From: Aggregatibacter actinomycetemcomitans
Lineage (GTDB): Bacteria > Pseudomonadota > Gammaproteobacteria > Enterobacterales > Pasteurellaceae
Reading direction: 5' to 3'
Assembly: GCF_003130205.1 (NCBI RefSeq)
Contig: NZ_NRDF01000018.1
Span: 1-33,647, forward strand
DNA: 33,647 nt
The first letter of the stretch is position 1; every line of letters begins with the position of its first letter. The notes beneath the pieces were generated by a model, which saw only the letters and a program-made list of their open reading frames with translations, was not told the origin of the DNA and made no database searches. The translations under genes were made by a program, and so were the position numbers. Positions 17,608-26,112 of this stretch are shown in pieces.

Positions 17608-17829
17608 ATGGTTCTTACGGTACACCAATTGCTTTCGAACCGGAGCCTAGGTAAAATTGACCCGGTTTTTTACTTTACTATTTCAGCCGAACCGGATTTG
17701 CGCGACGTCGCCGGCAAGCAATCTTTGGGCTTCTTATCTTATAAACGTCGTAGCGATGAAGAAGATCGCGTTGCTAAGATCGGCTTACAAGGTCAAACAG
17801 ACTTAATGATTAATCAATTATTTCAATAA
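17608..17829 (+). CDS. Short unrecognised reading frame or 3' gene remnant at the head of the APE operon
   Basis: Seventy-three codons from ATG 17608; the frame is open a little further upstream. Residues from DPVFYFTISAEPDLRD onward, including SLGFLSYKRRSDEED and GLQGQTDLMINQLFQ, look like genuine protein, whereas the N-terminal part does not and has no ribosome-binding site. The stop is only 6 bases before apeC, as in a translationally coupled operon. The simplest reading is the surviving C-terminus of a gene that once preceded apeC. I do not recognise the family. Confidence 0.45.
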   Translation: MVLTVHQLLSNRSLGKIDPVFYFTISAEPDLRDVAGKQSLGFLSYKRRSDEEDRVAKIGLQGQTDLMINQLFQ

Positions 17830-17835
17830 GCTAGC

Positions 17836-18579
17836 ATGACGCAAACGATTTGTCAGTTTTCATTCAATATAACCGATTGGAAAATCGTGTGTAATAAGCA
17901 ATTAAGCACCGAGGATTGGAAATCGGGTTATGCCTATTGGCAGCAAAATCAGGCGAATTTCGCCGATTTTGCGCCTAAACTTGCCTTTCTTCCGTCACTC
18001 AAACGTCGCCGTTTAAGTGATTCCGCCCGTTTGTTTTTTGAAGCCGCCTGGGATTTAGTGGAAGAACAATCCAATTTGCCTGTGGTGTATGCTTCCGCAA
18101 ACAGTGAGATTAACCGTAATTTTACGTTATGGTCTTCGTTGTTAACGGAAGGCGATGTGTCACCGACCTCCTTTAGTTTGTCGGTGCACAACGCCCTTAT
18201 CGGGCAATGGTCGGAGTTACGCCGGGTGAAAGCGGAAACCATCGCTTTAACGGCAAATAAAGACAATTTGGAAACAGCGTTATTGGAGGCCTATTTATTG
18301 CTCAAAGAAGGAGCCGAAAAAGTGTTGGTGGTGGTTGCCGAATCGCCGTTGGAACCGCGTTATAACGTGCAGCCTGTGGTGCGCCGACCATTTAGTTATG
18401 CCTTGGCATTGGTAGTTGAGGCAGGCGGGCAATACCGGTTAAGCCTGACTCATCAAGCGCCGAAAGGAGACGAAGTGTCTGATACGGCGTTGGAATGGGT
18501 GAAAAATCAACATCTGGCTTGTACGCAATGGCATACGCCAAGTAGCGCCGGGGGAACTTGGTTATGGCAGAAAAGCTAG
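17836..18579 (+). CDS. apeC: APE chain-length factor (ketosynthase-like, no active-site Cys)
   Basis: A 247-residue beta-ketoacyl-synthase-like protein covering only the N-terminal half of the fold. It shows YASANSEINRN, SFSLSVHN and the LEAYLLLKEGAEKVLVVVAES block, but no Cys-His-His triad. In APE systems this protein pairs with a catalytic ketosynthase (ApeO) and sets the polyene length. It is the first clearly recognisable gene of the APE operon. The residues after SVHN (ALIGQWSELRR) differ from the Ala/Gly-rich sequence usual there, but I cannot say whether that matters. The next gene starts inside its last codons. Confidence 0.85.
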   Translation: MTQTICQFSFNITDWKIVCNKQLSTEDWKSGYAYWQQNQANFADFAPKLAFLPSLKRRRLSDSARLFFEAAWDLVEEQSNLPVVYASANSEINRNFTLWSSLLTEGDVSPTSFSLSVHNALIGQWSELRRVKAETIALTANKDNLETALLEAYLLLKEGAEKVLVVVAESPLEPRYNVQPVVRRPFSYALALVVEAGGQYRLSLTHQAPKGDEVSDTALEWVKNQHLACTQWHTPSSAGGTWLWQKS

Positions 18580-19346
18580 ATTGGCTGCGCCGCTTTGTGT
18601 TCACCACCATCGGGTTTCTGTTTTGGGGCGTGGCGGGCACATTGTTACAACTGGTGCTTTATCCTTATGCGCGTAAACATGGCGACTTGCAAACTCAGTT
18701 GAAAGTTCGACGTTTCGTCGGCGGCATCTGGTATTATTTCATCCGCTATTTAGCCTGTGCCGGCGTGTTGGAAGTAAGTTATAAAGGCTTTGAAAAACTC
18801 GGGCGTGCCGGACAGCTCATTTTGCCGAACCACCCGTCCTTGTTGGACGTGGTACTCATTTTGGGAAAAACGCCAACGTTGAATTGCATTGTGAAAAAGG
18901 AGTTATTGGATAACCCCACCATGCGCAACCAAATTTTAGCCTGCGGTTTCTTGCCTAATACGGAATCCGTAGAACTGTTGGAACAAAGCCATGAGGTGCT
19001 GCAGCAACAGGCGTTATTGCTGTTTGCCGAAGGTACGCGCACAGGCTGGGACGGCGAAGTGAAACTGAATCGCGGCGCGGTATCCATCGGTTTACGCAGC
19101 GCCAAAGTGATTACGCCGGTGGTGATTCGGATGAATCCGCTCAGTTTAAAAAAAGGGCATCCGTGGTATAAAATCCCGCGCAAACGTATGCAATATGAAT
19201 TGATTGTCGGCGATGATATTGATCCGCAAGATTGGTTAAAAGAACAGTCAATTCCTATAGCGTCGCGCCGCTTAACCAAATATCTGGAAAATTATTTCAA
19301 CACACATACAAAGGACAACGAAAATGGAACTGGAACAACAGCTTAA
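18564..19346 (+). CDS. Lysophospholipid acyltransferase (PlsC-like) of the APE cluster
   Basis: A 260-residue membrane-associated acyltransferase with an N-terminal hydrophobic segment (~15-38, GFLFWGVAGTLLQLVLYPY). Catalytic HX4D is in PNHPSLLDVV and the glycerol-phosphate-binding motif in FAEGTRTGWDGE. It corresponds to the acyltransferase usually called ApeD, and would help anchor the aryl polyene in a lipid. Start ATG 18564 follows GGGGGAA and overlaps the end of apeC by 16 bases; the frame extends to a TTG two codons earlier. Its end overlaps the first carrier protein gene by 23 bases. Confidence 0.88.
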   Translation: MAEKLDWLRRFVFTTIGFLFWGVAGTLLQLVLYPYARKHGDLQTQLKVRRFVGGIWYYFIRYLACAGVLEVSYKGFEKLGRAGQLILPNHPSLLDVVLILGKTPTLNCIVKKELLDNPTMRNQILACGFLPNTESVELLEQSHEVLQQQALLLFAEGTRTGWDGEVKLNRGAVSIGLRSAKVITPVVIRMNPLSLKKGHPWYKIPRKRMQYELIVGDDIDPQDWLKEQSIPIASRRLTKYLENYFNTHTKDNENGTGTTA

Positions 19347-19587
19347 ACAACTTATTATCGATAGCCTCGCGTTAGAAGATATTGGTATTGAAGACATTGA
19401 TAACGATACCGCGCTGTTCGGCGACGATGGTTTAGGATTGGATTCCGTCGATGCCCTTGAACTTGGTTTGGCGGTGCAAAAAACCTTCGGTTTACAGTTG
19501 GATAGCGAGCAAACCCAATTTCGTGACCATTTTGAAAGCGTCGCCACGTTAGTGCAATTTATCCGCAGCCAAAAAGGTGAGGTATAA
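19324..19587 (+). CDS. apeE: APE acyl carrier protein 1
   Basis: An 87-residue acidic carrier protein. The phosphopantetheine attachment site is Ser41 in GLGLDSVDALEL. An AAGGA site lies just before the ATG. In type II APE synthesis two carriers are encoded side by side, one thought to hold the aryl starter or growing chain. It begins inside the acyltransferase gene and is 2 bases from the second carrier. Confidence 0.92.
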   Translation: MELEQQLKQLIIDSLALEDIGIEDIDNDTALFGDDGLGLDSVDALELGLAVQKTFGLQLDSEQTQFRDHFESVATLVQFIRSQKGEV

Positions 19588-19589
19588 CC

Positions 19590-19841
19590 ATGACCGAACA
19601 GGAAATCCGTGCCTTACTCAGTGAAGCGCTGGAATCTTTATTTGAAATCGAGCCGGAAAGAATCAAACCGGATACCAATCTGTACGAAGATTTGGAAATC
19701 GATAGCATTGATGCCATTGATTTAATCGACCACATTAAACGGAAAACCGGACACAAGTTACAAGCGGAAGATTTCCGTAATGTCCGCACCGTGGATGATG
19801 TGGTTAAAGCCGTTCTGAAACTGAGCCAAAACGCACAATAA
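19590..19841 (+). CDS. apeF: APE acyl carrier protein 2
   Basis: An 83-residue acidic carrier protein with the modified Ser39 in LEIDSIDAIDL. It is clearly different in sequence from the first carrier, so the two probably have distinct loads. Its TAA overlaps the next ATG (TAATG at 19839-19843). Confidence 0.92.
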   Translation: MTEQEIRALLSEALESLFEIEPERIKPDTNLYEDLEIDSIDAIDLIDHIKRKTGHKLQAEDFRNVRTVDDVVKAVLKLSQNAQ

Positions 19842-21508
19842 TGTTCGCCAAATACACCGGCAATAGCCTTATTGCAAACCATCCCGAGTGGCGTTATGCG
19901 GATTTCGTGCAAAAAGCCCTGCAAATTTCCGCCGAATTACAACAGCGTCAAAGCCGAGCCATTGCCGTTTGGCTGGAGGACGGTGCCAAACTGGCGTGCA
20001 CTTTATTAGCCGCGTGGCATGCCAATGTGCGGGTATTATTTCCGCCGAATTTCACTCAGGAAAGCATTCAATGGGTGAATGAAAATGCCGATCTCTGGCT
20101 TACCGACAGCGACATAGACCAACCGACGGCGGAATGGTTTGATCGCTTCGGTGAATCCCGCCACCTTGAAAAACACCCGCAAAATCCACCGCTCTTTGAC
20201 TACACCAATCAGACCGAAATCTGGCTGAAAACCTCCGGCAGCACCGGTGAAGCGAAAACCATCGTTAAAACCGCCGAACAAATGTGGCTTGGCGCGGAAG
20301 CCCTTGCTATGGCATTACCGTTTAAGGCGGACAACGCCGTTACCGCTTTGAGTACTGTCAGTATTCAGCATATTTACGGCTTAACCGTGCATATCATGAT
20401 GTCCTTGGTGAACGGTTGGCAAATCGGGCGAAAACAGCAGTTTTATCCGGAATGTATCATCAGCGAAGCGCAAAAAAGCACGCAAACGGTGGTGATCAGC
20501 AGCCCCACTATGTTGTCGCGAATTGACTGGCAGAATACTAAAATGCCGCAAACCATTACGGGGGTGATTTCTTCCGGCGGCGCATTGGCGGAAGACATTT
20601 CCGAGCAAATACGCCGGGTGTTGCAACAACCGGTGATTGAAATCTACGGCAGCACGGAAACCGGCCCTATCGCCATTCGTGACGACATTCATTTGTGGCA
20701 AACGTTGCCGAACAGTCGGTTAGGCAGTGATGAACAGGGTGCCTTGTGGATTGAAGGTTGCTGGCTGTCCGCCCGCGAACAAACCGCCGATGTAGTGGAA
20801 TTTTTAGCGGACGGCTTCCGCCTGCTCGGGCGTAGCGATCGCATTGTGAAAATCGGCGATAAACGCACCTCCCTTGCCGGCATTGAAGGCAAATTGCTGC
20901 AACATGACTGGGTGGACGATTGTTATATCGCGCGGCACCCCGAGGTGCCCCGTTTGGCGACATGGGTCGGTTTAAATGCGCTGGGCGTGGAAATTTTGCG
21001 TGAAAAAGGGCGCCGTTATCTCATCGAACAGTTCAAAGATTATTTGGCGGAAACCCAGGACAAAACCGCCATTCCGCGTTTCTGGCGTTTTACCGATAAA
21101 CTTCCGCGTAACAGCCAATCGAAAATAAATAAGCCGGAATTTAACCGCACTTGTGTGGAAGCGCAGCGCGATCCCATTTGGTTTACTCAGGAAAAAGACG
21201 AACGGCGCTATCAGGCAACGGGCAAAGTGCCACTGGATTTGCTGTATTTGAAAGATCATTTCGCCAACTTCCCGCTTGTGCCGGGCGTCATTGAACTGCA
21301 ATGGATTAGCGAAAAAGTGAACGCGTTCTTAGAGCGTGAAGTGGCATTCCGTCGCATCGATAAGCTCAAATTCCAGAAATTCCTTCGTCCGAACGACATC
21401 TTCGTATTACAACTGCACGCCAACGAATCGCTGGATAAAATCACTTTTCAATTGAAGGTGGACGACGAAACCTGTTGTAGCGGCGTAGCGATTTTGGCGC
21501 AGGCGTAG
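19841..21508 (+). CDS. Fused aryl AMP-ligase and hotdog dehydratase (ApeH-ApeI type)
   Basis: A 555-residue two-domain enzyme. Residues ~1-440 are an ANL-family ligase: phosphate loop KTSGSTGEAKT, YGSTETG, GRSDRIVKIGDKR hinge, and catalytic Lys428 in PRNSQSKIN. It would activate an aryl acid, in APE systems 4-hydroxybenzoate, and load it on a carrier. Residues ~450-555 are a FabA/FabZ-like hotdog dehydratase with active-site His473 in KDHFANFPLVPGVIELQW. These are separate genes (apeH, apeI) in the E. coli and Xenorhabdus clusters as I recall them. A second, stand-alone ligase follows at 22076, so this looks like duplication plus fusion. All key residues of both domains are present. Confidence 0.87.
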   Translation: MFAKYTGNSLIANHPEWRYADFVQKALQISAELQQRQSRAIAVWLEDGAKLACTLLAAWHANVRVLFPPNFTQESIQWVNENADLWLTDSDIDQPTAEWFDRFGESRHLEKHPQNPPLFDYTNQTEIWLKTSGSTGEAKTIVKTAEQMWLGAEALAMALPFKADNAVTALSTVSIQHIYGLTVHIMMSLVNGWQIGRKQQFYPECIISEAQKSTQTVVISSPTMLSRIDWQNTKMPQTITGVISSGGALAEDISEQIRRVLQQPVIEIYGSTETGPIAIRDDIHLWQTLPNSRLGSDEQGALWIEGCWLSAREQTADVVEFLADGFRLLGRSDRIVKIGDKRTSLAGIEGKLLQHDWVDDCYIARHPEVPRLATWVGLNALGVEILREKGRRYLIEQFKDYLAETQDKTAIPRFWRFTDKLPRNSQSKINKPEFNRTCVEAQRDPIWFTQEKDERRYQATGKVPLDLLYLKDHFANFPLVPGVIELQWISEKVNAFLEREVAFRRIDKLKFQKFLRPNDIFVLQLHANESLDKITFQLKVDDETCCSGVAILAQA

Positions 21509-21533
21509 TTGCCGTAGCGCCCTCGGAGCCACG

Positions 21534-22079
21534 ATGATGAAAGTGCTTATTAACGTATTACTCAGCCTCACCGGCGTGGCTTATCCCATCATTTGGCTGT
21601 TTGCCGAAGACCAAACGCCGTTGTTTTACCTGCCTTGGATAATGGCGTTACTGTGGGCGGCGAAGGGCTTGTTCCAACAACAAGGGCAACGCTATTTCGC
21701 TTGGGTGATGGCGTTGATTCTGGCGGTGGTGGGCATTACCCGTTCCGTTGAAACCATGTTTTGGTATCCCATTATTATTAACGGCTTAATGTTGTCCCTG
21801 TTCGGCGACAGCCTGTGGCGCGGACAAACCGTGGTGGAGCGTCTCGCCCGTCTGCAAACGCCCGATTTAAGCGAAGCCGGTGTGCGTTATACGCGCAAAG
21901 TAACCCAACTGTGGTGTGGCGTCTTCGTGATTAATATCGTCATTACCGCCTCGGCTATTTGGTTGAAATATTACGATTTCTGGGCGTTATACACCGGCGT
22001 GCTTTCTTATTGCTTCATCGGCGTGGTGATGGCGGGCGAATGGCTGGTTCGACAAAAAGTCAAAAAACAACAAACATGA
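21534..22079 (+). CDS. APE cluster integral membrane protein (COG4648-like)
   Basis: A 181-residue polytopic protein with about five or six hydrophobic segments (e.g. residues 5-22, 31-46, 54-70, 75-92, 126-145, 150-168) and no signal peptide. It matches the small membrane protein (ApeG in APE nomenclature) found next to the AMP-ligase in these clusters; its biochemical role is not known. It starts 26 bases after the fusion gene and its stop overlaps the next ATG (ATGATG at 22076). Confidence 0.78.
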   Translation: MMKVLINVLLSLTGVAYPIIWLFAEDQTPLFYLPWIMALLWAAKGLFQQQGQRYFAWVMALILAVVGITRSVETMFWYPIIINGLMLSLFGDSLWRGQTVVERLARLQTPDLSEAGVRYTRKVTQLWCGVFVINIVITASAIWLKYYDFWALYTGVLSYCFIGVVMAGEWLVRQKVKKQQT

Positions 22080-23437
22080 TGAATAACCTACATTTTTTGA
22101 ATATCCCCGATTTATGGCGTGACCAAGGCGATGGGACCGCGCTGATTGCGCGCAACCCCGATTGGCAATGGGCGGATTTTCGTGCGCACGCACGGCAAAT
22201 TGCTGAGCAGTTGACACAGGATAACGTGAAATCCGTGGCGTTCTGGTTTGAGGATGCCGCCTTGTTTGCCTGCGCCATGCTGGCGTGTTTTCATGCCGGT
22301 GTGCGGATTTTACTGCCGCCTAATTTACTGGCGGAAAATCAGCAATGGATCAACGAAAACGCCGATTTTTTGTTGGATGACGCGTTGTTCGCCGAGTATG
22401 GCATTACGCAACAGGTCTTGAAAAAACACTGGGAAAAACGACCGCACTTTAGTCCTCATCTGCAAACGGAAATTTGGCTGAAAACCTCCGGCAGCAGCGG
22501 TCAGCCGAAGATTCTGGTGAAGACCGCCGCACAAATGTGGCTGGAATCGGCGGCGATTCGCCAATCCTTGCCTTTCCCTGCCAGCAACGGCATACATTTG
22601 GTGTCCAGCGTTTCCGCACAGCATCATTACGGCTTGTCCTATCGCATTATGCTGCCTCTCACCATGGGCTGGAGCATTGCCCGCAAGCAGTTGCCTTATC
22701 CGGAATATTTAATCGAAGAAAGTCTGTTGGCGCCGAGAACCGTGTGGATTAGCAGTCCGGCGTTGTTGACCCGTTTAAATTTAGCCGACACGAAATTAAA
22801 ACAATGCCCCTTTGTAGGCATCATTTCCTCCGGCGGCGTATTGCCCGCCGATGTAGGCAATGCCATTCGTGAGCGATTAGGCATCACGCTGATCGAATGC
22901 TATGGCAGCACGGAAACCGGCGCCATCGCTTTTCGTGCCGATGACGGCTTGTGGCAACCGACCCCGCTTACCCAAGTAGGCTTAAACGAAGAAGGGGCAT
23001 TGTGGGTGGAATCTGAGTGGCTCAACCAACGTGAACAAACCGCCGATGCTGCCGAGCTGATTGGCGGCAAATTCAATTTGTCGGGGCGTCTTGATCGCAT
23101 TGTGAAATTCGGCGATAAACGCATTTCCTTAGTTAACATCGAACAGCATTTATTGCGTCATCCCTGGGTGACGGATTGCTATGTAGCGCAACATCCGCAG
23201 CATTTACGCCTGGCGGCTTGGGTCGCCTTGAATGATACGGGCATTGCGGCGTACCAACAACAGGGGCGCCATGACTTGGTTAATGAATTACGCACATTTT
23301 TAATGCAAACCCAAGAGCGCGCCGGCTTGCCGCGTTTTTGGCGATTCACCACGGAATTGCCGCGCAACAGCCAATCAAAAATCAGTAAAAACGCGTTTAA
23401 TCAGGTCTTTTTAGCGGAAAAAGAGGAGCATTTTTAA
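22076..23437 (+). CDS. apeH: Second aryl AMP-ligase
   Basis: A 453-residue ANL ligase and paralogue of the ligase domain at 19841. Shared landmarks: EIWLKTSGSSG phosphate loop, CYGSTETG, RLDRIVKFGDKR, and catalytic Lys435 in PRNSQSKISK. The two ligases share stretches of identical DNA but differ along the substrate-binding middle (TVSIQHIYGL against SVSAQHHYGL), so specificity may differ. This copy lacks the dehydratase domain and sits where apeH lies in other clusters, after the membrane protein. A start three bases later (second ATG) is equally possible. Its TAA overlaps the next ATG. Confidence 0.88.
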   Translation: MMNNLHFLNIPDLWRDQGDGTALIARNPDWQWADFRAHARQIAEQLTQDNVKSVAFWFEDAALFACAMLACFHAGVRILLPPNLLAENQQWINENADFLLDDALFAEYGITQQVLKKHWEKRPHFSPHLQTEIWLKTSGSSGQPKILVKTAAQMWLESAAIRQSLPFPASNGIHLVSSVSAQHHYGLSYRIMLPLTMGWSIARKQLPYPEYLIEESLLAPRTVWISSPALLTRLNLADTKLKQCPFVGIISSGGVLPADVGNAIRERLGITLIECYGSTETGAIAFRADDGLWQPTPLTQVGLNEEGALWVESEWLNQREQTADAAELIGGKFNLSGRLDRIVKFGDKRISLVNIEQHLLRHPWVTDCYVAQHPQHLRLAAWVALNDTGIAAYQQQGRHDLVNELRTFLMQTQERAGLPRFWRFTTELPRNSQSKISKNAFNQVFLAEKEEHF

Positions 23438-24159
23438 TGCAAAAGGTCATTGTGATTATTCCTCATTACAATCATTCCGCCACCGTAGGCAATGTGGTGC
23501 GGCAGTTGCGCGCCTTGGATTTGCCCGTTTTGGTCGTGGATGACGGCTCCGCCGAAGAGCACCTGAGCGTATTACGGACGCTGCAACAACAGCCCGAGGT
23601 TTTCGTGCATTATTGCCCGACCAACAGCGGCAAAGGTGCGGCGATGAAAACGGGTTTTCGCCTTGCGGTTGATATGGGTTTCAGCCATGCTGTACAAGTG
23701 GATGCGGACGGGCAACATCACTTGCCCGATGTGTTAAAGATGATCGCAGAAATGCAAAAAAATCCCACCGCACTTATTTGCGGTCGCCCTATTTATAGCG
23801 ACGACGCACCGAAAGCGCGCCTGTACGGGCGAAAAATCACCGATTTCTGGAATGCCATTCACACCCTTTCCCTGGATATTAAAGACGGCATGTGCGGCTT
23901 TCGGTTGTATCCTCTAGCCTCCGTTTTATCGCTCATGCAACAGGAGTCCCTCGGCAATCGTATGGATTTTGATATTGGTATTTTGGTGAAAGCCCACTGG
24001 CACCAAATCCCGCTGGTGTGGGTGGATACGCCGGTGCGCTATGAGCCGGGCGGCATTTCGCATTTTCGCGGATTTGCCGATAACTGGGAAATCAGCAAAC
24101 TGCACACCCGATTATTTTTTGGTATGCTGGGGCGCATTTGCACGGGGCGAAAAGTATGA
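23437..24159 (+). CDS. Family 2 glycosyltransferase of the APE cluster
   Basis: A 240-residue GT-A enzyme related to dolichol-phosphate mannosyltransferases, without C-terminal membrane helices. Seen: VIVIIPHYNH start, LVVDDGS, NSGKGAAMKTGF, metal-binding QVDADGQH and DGMCGFRLYP. It would attach a sugar to the polyene or its lipid anchor. It lies directly before the acyltransferase, overlapping it by 4 bases (ATGA). In several clusters these two functions are a single fused protein; here they are separate genes. Confidence 0.88.
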   Translation: MQKVIVIIPHYNHSATVGNVVRQLRALDLPVLVVDDGSAEEHLSVLRTLQQQPEVFVHYCPTNSGKGAAMKTGFRLAVDMGFSHAVQVDADGQHHLPDVLKMIAEMQKNPTALICGRPIYSDDAPKARLYGRKITDFWNAIHTLSLDIKDGMCGFRLYPLASVLSLMQQESLGNRMDFDIGILVKAHWHQIPLVWVDTPVRYEPGGISHFRGFADNWEISKLHTRLFFGMLGRICTGRKV

Positions 24160-25082
24160 CTTCACAACATTGGGCGCAACAACATGAACGGGGCAGTAAG
24201 TTTTTCTTAAATTTGACCCGTTTGATCGTGCAATATTGCCCGCTTTGGGTGATTCGCATCGTGACCTTTATCGTGGTGAGCTATTTTTTCCTCACCTCCG
24301 CAAAAGCACGTCGCCACATTCGCCGTTATCATCAGCGTTTACAGCGCACATTCCCGCACCTGACTTTGCCCCGCTACGCCTTATTCCGCCATTTCCTGGC
24401 GTTCGGCGAAGCCATTGCCGATCGCTTTGCCGTGTGGCAGAAAAAAATCCGTTATCCCGATTTGATTTTGGACGACAGCGATAACGTGTATCGTGACATT
24501 CATTCCGAAGGACGCGGGCAGATTCTGATTTGTTCCCATTTCGCCAATATTGAAATTTGCCGCGCGCTGGTGGACAGCGGGCATCACGGCAATTTCCGCC
24601 TGAATATTTTGGTGCATAATCGCCATGCGCAGGCATTTAACGAGACCTTGGAAAAGGCGGGCGCCACTTCGTTGCCGTTAATTCAGGTGGAAGATTTGGA
24701 CGCGCAAAAAATGCTGGAATTGAACGAACGTATTGAACGTGGCGAGTGGATCGCCATTGCCGCCGATCGCATTCCAGTGCGCGGCAATAAAACCGAACAG
24801 GCGGATTTTCTGGGTTCACCGGCAACCTTTCCGCAAGGCCCGTGGTTGTTGGCGAGCCTGTTGAAAACGCCGATTAACACTGTGTTCTGTTTGAAAAAAC
24901 GCGGCGAATACCATTTAAAATTACGCCATTTTTCCCCGCCTATTGAAGGCAGAGGCAAACAGCGCAACGAGAATATCAAACGCGCCATGCAACAATATGC
25001 CTATATTCTTGCCAAAGAATGCGAAGAAAATCCGCTTTATTGGTTTAATTTTTACGATTTCTGGGACGATTATTCAAAATGA
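24156..25082 (+). CDS. LpxL/HtrB-family acyltransferase of the APE cluster
   Basis: A 308-residue inner-membrane acyltransferase with one N-terminal hydrophobic segment (~28-50, VIRIVTFIVVSYFFL). The catalytic motif is His-x4-Glu in CSHFANIEICRAL, as in lipid A late acyltransferases, followed by GEWIAIAADR. It probably adds an acyl chain to the sugar or lipid portion of the APE product. Start at 24156 overlaps the preceding stop; an earlier ATG inside the glycosyltransferase gene is less likely. The next gene overlaps by 4 bases. Confidence 0.85.
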   Translation: MTSQHWAQQHERGSKFFLNLTRLIVQYCPLWVIRIVTFIVVSYFFLTSAKARRHIRRYHQRLQRTFPHLTLPRYALFRHFLAFGEAIADRFAVWQKKIRYPDLILDDSDNVYRDIHSEGRGQILICSHFANIEICRALVDSGHHGNFRLNILVHNRHAQAFNETLEKAGATSLPLIQVEDLDAQKMLELNERIERGEWIAIAADRIPVRGNKTEQADFLGSPATFPQGPWLLASLLKTPINTVFCLKKRGEYHLKLRHFSPPIEGRGKQRNENIKRAMQQYAYILAKECEENPLYWFNFYDFWDDYSK

Positions 25083-25525
25083 AAAAACACGTTTACTGCC
25101 ATCATACTTCCGAATATGAAATTCAGTTTTTTGACGTGGATTCCATGAATGTCATGTGGCACGGGCATTATGTGAAATATCTGGAAATGGCGCGCTGTGC
25201 CTTTCTGGAAGAGATTCACTACACTTATGATGTGATGAAAGAAAAAGGGTACGGCTGGCCGGTGGTGCAATTAAATTTGAAATATGTGAAACCGACCCTT
25301 TTCCGCCAGAAAATTCGGGTGGAACTGGCGTTGGTGGAATACGAAAGCTGCATTCGCATTGATTACCTGATTCGTGATGTGGCGACCAATCAAAAACTCA
25401 CCAGCGGCAGCACCACCCAAGTGGCGGTGGAAATCAAAAGCGGCGAAATGCAACTGCAAACCCCGCCGTGCTGGCGAAGTGCGGTGGAAAATCACCGCAC
25501 TTTTCAGGCGGAGAACGCATCATGA
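25079..25525 (+). CDS. Acyl-CoA/ACP thioesterase (4HBT hotdog family)
   Basis: A 148-residue hotdog thioesterase with the 4-hydroxybenzoyl-CoA-thioesterase signature FFDVDSMNVMWHGHYVKYLE near the N-terminus. It corresponds to the thioesterase called ApeK in APE clusters, possibly releasing or editing chains on the carrier. The last codons contain an inverted pair of USS (25477-25502), so the C-terminus is partly USS-encoded (SAVENHRTF). Overlaps of 4 bases at both ends show tight coupling. Confidence 0.85.
   Translation: MKKHVYCHHTSEYEIQFFDVDSMNVMWHGHYVKYLEMARCAFLEEIHYTYDVMKEKGYGWPVVQLNLKYVKPTLFRQKIRVELALVEYESCIRIDYLIRDVATNQKLTSGSTTQVAVEIKSGEMQLQTPPCWRSAVENHRTFQAENAS
25477..25502. repeat. 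Inverted USS pair inside the APE operon
   Basis: AAGTGCGGTG and CACCGCACTT form 10-bp arms with a 6-base loop, followed by TTTT-like sequence. It sits in the last codons of the thioesterase, about 20 bases before the LolA-like start, where a hairpin could reduce read-through. Confidence 0.7.
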
Positions 25526-26106
25526 GGACGTTTTTCGTATTTTGCTGCCTGTTTTTCAGCCCGCTGACGTTTGCCTTTTCCGAAGCGGAATTAATCACCT
25601 TGCTGCAAACCCCGCAAAACGTGCAGGGTAACTTCACCCAGCAGCGTTTTCTCAAATCCCTTGCCAAGCCCATCACTACACAGGGTAGGTTCACCTTGTT
25701 GGCGAAAAAAGGCTTGTTATGGCAGATGGAAAAACCTTTCGCCAATCAACTGCGGGTGAAAACCGACGGTATTATGCAATGGTACGGCAAACAATGGGTG
25801 GCAAACGGCAAAATGGGGCAGACGGAACAAATCAATCTTTTTCTGGGGCTGTTGTCGGGCGACATTTCCGGTTTGAAAGCGCAGTTTGAGGTGGCGTTGT
25901 CAGGTGAAGCGAAAAACTGGCAATTGACCTTAACCCCGAGTTCCTTGCTGATGAAACAGATTTTTACCGACATTCAGATTCAAGGTGATGAGGTGGTGAA
26001 AGCCATTGTATTAAACGAAAAACAAGGCGACAAAACCCATATTCAATTTGATCATGTTCAACAAAATCAGCCTTTGGCGGCGTTCGCACAATCCGCGTTA
26101 GAATAA
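25522..26106 (+). CDS. LolA-like outer-membrane lipid carrier protein of the APE cluster
   Basis: A 194-residue periplasmic protein: signal peptide (MRTFFVFCCLFFSPLTFA, cleaved before FSEAEL), then a LolA/LolB-like beta-sheet fold with QGNFTQQRFL, GLLWQMEKPFANQLRV and WQLTLTPSS. APE clusters carry such a gene next to the MMPL exporter, and the pair is thought to move the finished aryl polyene lipid across the periplasm. Start at 25522 overlaps the previous TGA; an earlier in-frame start would lack the signal peptide. Confidence 0.87.
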   Translation: MRTFFVFCCLFFSPLTFAFSEAELITLLQTPQNVQGNFTQQRFLKSLAKPITTQGRFTLLAKKGLLWQMEKPFANQLRVKTDGIMQWYGKQWVANGKMGQTEQINLFLGLLSGDISGLKAQFEVALSGEAKNWQLTLTPSSLLMKQIFTDIQIQGDEVVKAIVLNEKQGDKTHIQFDHVQQNQPLAAFAQSALE

Positions 26107-26112
26107 AAAACG

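Noticed and set aside
18779-19279. A 166-codon frame on the minus strand inside the PlsC-like gene
   Set aside because: It is the complement of a well-supported acyltransferase and has no family features or ribosome-binding site.
24236-24636. Overlapping frames on both strands inside the LpxL-like gene
   Set aside because: These are shadow frames in GC-rich coding DNA, with no motifs.
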